Of a stretch of DNA of 34,656 nt, positions 31,323-34,656 are shown in pieces. The stretch is from Euprymna scolopes (lineage: Eukaryota > Mollusca > Cephalopoda > Sepiida > Sepiolidae): positions 128,495,457 through 128,530,112 of the forward strand of contig CM044488.1 of assembly GCA_024364805.1 (NCBI GenBank). Reading direction: 5' to 3'. The first letter of the stretch is position 1. Every line of letters starts with the position of its first letter. The position numbers and the translations under genes were made by a program. The notes under the pieces were generated by a model that was given only the letters and a program-made list of their open reading frames with translations, searched no databases and was not told the DNA's origin.

Positions 31323-33962
31323 TCGTCATAATCAAATTGTGTTCCATTCCCTTAATTTCCAATCCTTTCATAATATTCTTCATCATGCAATTCAAAATCT
31401 TTCAATTTTAACTTTGATAAATGGTGAAATTAGAAACAAACAAAAACTTTTGTCAGAAAGTGTAGACAAATCAGAGAAACAATGGCAACTATAAAACAAT
31501 CTATTTTCCTGCAGATTTTTATACTGATACAAATTCTTGCTAAATGCAGGAATTTCTCTGTAGGAGACGTTGCCTTTCTGATGTCTGAGAAAATTGGATG
31601 GATCCAGTTTGTTTATTTAATAATGCACCCAACTTTTCTACAAATATTCCAATGCTGAAACAATGCCAAATGGAAATAATTCTTTGACACCTATTCATCC
31701 ATATCTTTGGGAAGAGTTGAAAGAGAAGGAGAATTCATACTTTTTCTAATGCAGGGTATTACGGACAAATTTTTCTTTAGTTGGCCTTTGACAAATAAAT
31801 ATTTTTGTTTACTAGCCAAATAGAAAAGTTACTAGCCAAACCCACATGATTTTTAGAATATGACATCTTCGTTTTATGACGAGTATGTACATCAAAGATT
31901 TTTATGTATTTTTTTTAATAAGTGTAATTCTAGATATATAGCGAATTTTATGCTGATACTTGAACGTATAAACATTCTAATTTCTTCAGATGTTTTTTTT
32001 AAACAGCTTTTGCTAAAAAAGAAAAAAGTATATTGTTTTGTTAAACCTTTTGTTGTTTAAATAATTTGATTTTGCTCTTTTTATTAACAAAAAAAAAAAA
32101 AAAAAAAAAAAAAAAGTTGAAAAGATATTTTTCACTGAATAGTGAGCTTTGCAAGATTGTCAGTGAAACACAATTACCAAAAGATAAGCGTTTCATTATT
32201 TCTAGTCGCCACTTTGAAAAATCACTCGCAATGTAGAGCCCTGTAATGGTATCAGAGTGTTTAATGCATCCAACTGAATTGGAACTCATGATTTGTAACC
32301 AGTTGGAGACTTGCAATAACCCCACTCCTATCACTGTATGAGTTGAGTGAAATTATTTAAAATGAAATCATCAATTGTAAAAGTTCAGAGATTTTTTTGC
32401 ATGGAGACTTCAAGATTTTTGTCTTGGAACTTTCATATTTCTTTTCTGACAACAAAGGCTAATTTTAAGTAAAACATTGGAAATCGATATAAGGAACTGA
32501 AGATGGAAAAAAATTTAAGCCTGATTGGCCAAAGAGAAAATCTAAATTTGGACTTTCCGATCAGATCCTTTCAGAGCTTGGCTTACAGAAAACTGGGAAC
32601 AAACCAAAACCTTTAGATATTCAGACACAGACAACAGGAATAACAAATGTGAAAAACAAAAACAACAGGAAACACAAAGAGGAGGTTATCAGAGTGAATA
32701 GCCAGTTTGTCAACAGAACAATGCAGTATATTAGTGTCTTAAATATTTCCGAAAAAAAAAAAAAGAAAAAAAAAGCCTTTCAAATTTTTCATTGAAAATT
32801 AGATTGTACTTGGAATACCTTAAGAGTCCTTTTCTTTTAGATCTTGTGTTTTTTTTTATTTCTATAATTTTTAAGGCCATTTAATTATCACTGTATCATT
32901 TGGTCAATAATAAGTTGTTTTAATTTATTTATAAAATTATTGGGTGCATGAAGCTTCCAATTAAATGGGGGATTTGCTTATAGTGTCAAGAATTCAACAG
33001 TTTAAATGCGCCCAAATTCCTTTCAAATTTCAAAGGATTACAAAATAATTTGAAAAATATTAAAATCATGCAAATACAATTTTTTAGTCCTTTATTTTGC
33101 AAATAGATAAACATTTACAACAATAATTCCATCTTTTCTTTTTTCTTATAAACTAAATTTTCCATAAGATAGATAAAGTAAGAGTGGAAAATTCTTTTAG
33201 AATTTTAGAATGAGGACTATCTAGAGAGGAGGGAGTATGTGGCAGAAAATCTACAGAATTCTTGCTTCTAGGAAATTAGGAGTCAAAGTTATTAGACATG
33301 TTTTCTTGTCCAGCTCCATCCTATGGTGGCTGGTAGGCAAAAATGTAGTTCATCTTGATGTATTTATTGCAAATTACTGTTTATAAAGCAACTTAAACCC
33401 CAGAGCAATTAATGGAGTTATTTGTTGTTTTAATTGCTTCTATTATTCTACCTACCAAGAGAATAAAAAAAAGGAAGAAGACACCAACAACTACTTCCAT
33501 GTCAACTGGAGAACAGCCGTTTCCCTCAATGAGATAGAAGAACTCCCTATATAACATAAGGAGAATGAATTCCAGCTGTTTCTAAAGAAGTTCTCAACAC
33601 ACGTTGCCTCCTTTTGTCATTCTCATAATAGATTCAACTTATCCAGAAAAAAAGAAAATCACGATTCATTATATATAAAAAACACACACACAAAAAAAAA
33701 ACAAGTTGTTTAAGGCTTGGCAAAGAAAAACTAGGAGAAATTACAAGTGGTCAGAGTTCCTTGCCAATGTTTCTATGTCGTATGATAACAGGTGATAACG
33801 CAGAGAGGAAGTTGCCAATTCAGAAGAAACAAAATTTGATTTATGGCATATCAGCCCTTTTCGAGTTTAATGATTAATCGAGTAATTTTTAAAAAAATTC
33901 TTTTCAAGTTGTTTATGTTGTTAATGAAGGAAAATTGTTTTTATTTTTTTTTTACTTTGCAG

Positions 33963-34090
33963 GGCATGATTGAGTTTTGCATAGGGGAAAAAACAAAAAA
34001 AACAATTGCATCAACATTTGGTGCCAGTATCTTCAGAGAGTCTGATCTGGTAACACCAGGAGAAGAAAGCAATGGAAAAAATCACATTGG
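33963..34090 (+). other. Possible unrecognised coding exon
   Basis: A 128-nt open segment follows a long T-rich tract ending tttgcag and ends ATTGG|gtaaaa, so it has exon-like borders on the strand opposite to PKA. It would encode GMIEFCIGEKTKKTIASTFG, then ASIFRESDLVTPGEESN and GKNHIG, with no low-complexity bias beyond Lys. I do not recognise the protein. It is open upstream from 33843 too, so the upstream frame gives little support. It may equally be chance or an old repeat. Confidence 0.2.
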
Positions 34091-34216
34091 GTAAAAATAT
34101 GAAATGAAATTTAAAACTGAACTCTTTGTTTAATCCACAGAGATTGATTGTTCTCATTCAATCAGCTACGACCGGTTATAATTGTTGATTTATTATTCTT
34201 AGTAAATAACGCCTAT

Positions 34217-34287
34217 AATAAGGATTGAACCTGAAACATCCAGAAGACTATCAAAGATTGTTAAATACTTCTAACCATTAGGACAGA
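34217..34287 (-). repeat. tRNA-derived SINE remnant
   Basis: On the minus strand, GTCCTAATGGTTAGAAG (A box) is followed by CAGGTTCAATCCTTA (B box). No intact tRNA fold is apparent. Confidence 0.55.
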
Positions 34288-34599
34288 TGTTCATGTTGTT
34301 CAAGAGATTGTCAAAGATTCAAAGTTTGGAAAGATTTTATAGGAATGAAACGTGTAATTTATTTGAATAAAATAAAAAAATTGTTGAATACCGCATATAA
34401 TTAAAACAAAAAAATGTTAACATTTAAATAAAAACTGGTTTAACTTGCATCCAAACAGAAAAGTGACGAAAGAAAATGTTCCAAAGGTCTTTTTTATCTA
34501 TATAAATAAATCGAAATTGTTGGAAAAGTTTACAATTGGAGTTGTACCAACTGAAATAAGAAACCGTTTTTATCTTATAGCACCATTTCTTTTCTTATG

Positions 34600-34656
34600 A
34601 GAAGGAGAGAGAGACCGAGAGAAGAAGAGAGAGAGAAGAAGAGAGAGAGAAGAAGA
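34600..34656 (+). repeat. GA-rich microsatellite at right edge
   Basis: Alternating GA and GAA units. It continues outside the window. Confidence 0.95.

Larger units (their letters stand above)
16907..34656 (-). other. Partial long intron upstream of PKA exon 4
   Basis: The exon expected next upstream (glycine-rich loop GTGSFGRV and Lys72) was not found on the minus strand, so this intron is at least 17.7 kb unless the window holds an unrelated gene. It contains most of the transposable elements: LINE fragments, two mariners, Helitron-like pieces, SINE remnants and the second copy of the 620-bp repeat. The intervals 25450-26600, 28560-30980 and 31330-33940 show simple repeats and unremarkable A/T-rich DNA only, apart from a possible exon near the right edge. 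Confidence 0.6.

Noticed and set aside
1-34656. LTR retroelement or viral fossil
   Set aside because: No paired long terminal repeats and no gag, protease, integrase or capsid motif noticed. The reverse transcriptase fragments are all LINE-type with the C-terminal tail and A-rich ends.

Overview
This is animal nuclear DNA: AT-rich, full of microsatellites and long A runs, and gene-poor. The one host gene I can support is on the minus strand. Four exons encode the core of a cAMP-dependent protein kinase (PKA) catalytic subunit. The LINE family, the mariners and the PKA exon arrangement suggest a mollusc, most likely a cephalopod. That placement comes from memory of such sequences, not from a search.

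Layout in transcript order (right to left): a long upstream intron (16907-34656, continuing past the window); exon 'PKA-4' (16808-16906, 99 nt); a 3.1 kb intron; exon 'PKA-5' (13625-13707, 83 nt); a 6.9 kb intron; then two alternative copies of the next exon, 6a (6611-6737) and 6b (6108-6234), each 127 nt and separated by 376 nt; then a downstream intron reaching the left edge. Exons 6a and 6b both carry the catalytic loop (YRDLKPEN). They have identical phases and lengths, and 127 is not a multiple of 3, so a transcript keeps its frame only if it uses exactly one of them. They differ at about 30 of 127 bases but at only 5 of 42 encoded residues, so both look functional and old. Mutually exclusive cassettes at this place are known, from memory, in the Aplysia PKA gene. 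This would be the same system in genomic form, and it is the main biological result here. Exons for the glycine-rich loop and for the DFG/activation segment were not found and presumably lie outside.

The rest is intron carrying transposable elements. There are at least five fragments of one jockey/CR1-like LINE family with a shared 3' end, plus one related LINE. One mariner is complete in outline (19275-20573, flanked by TA) but dead, and a second mariner is a fragment. There are Helitron-like pieces, several tRNA-derived SINE remnants, and an unclassified repeat of about 620 bp present twice (4146, 21846) with an internal hairpin. A further dispersed repeat has an inverted pair at 700-1230. 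At 5005-5270 a two-unit tandem carries nuclear-receptor-type half-sites. A 56-bp perfect palindrome lies at 5271-5326. I saw no retroviral or LTR element, no CRISPR array, no rRNA and no convincing functional tRNA.
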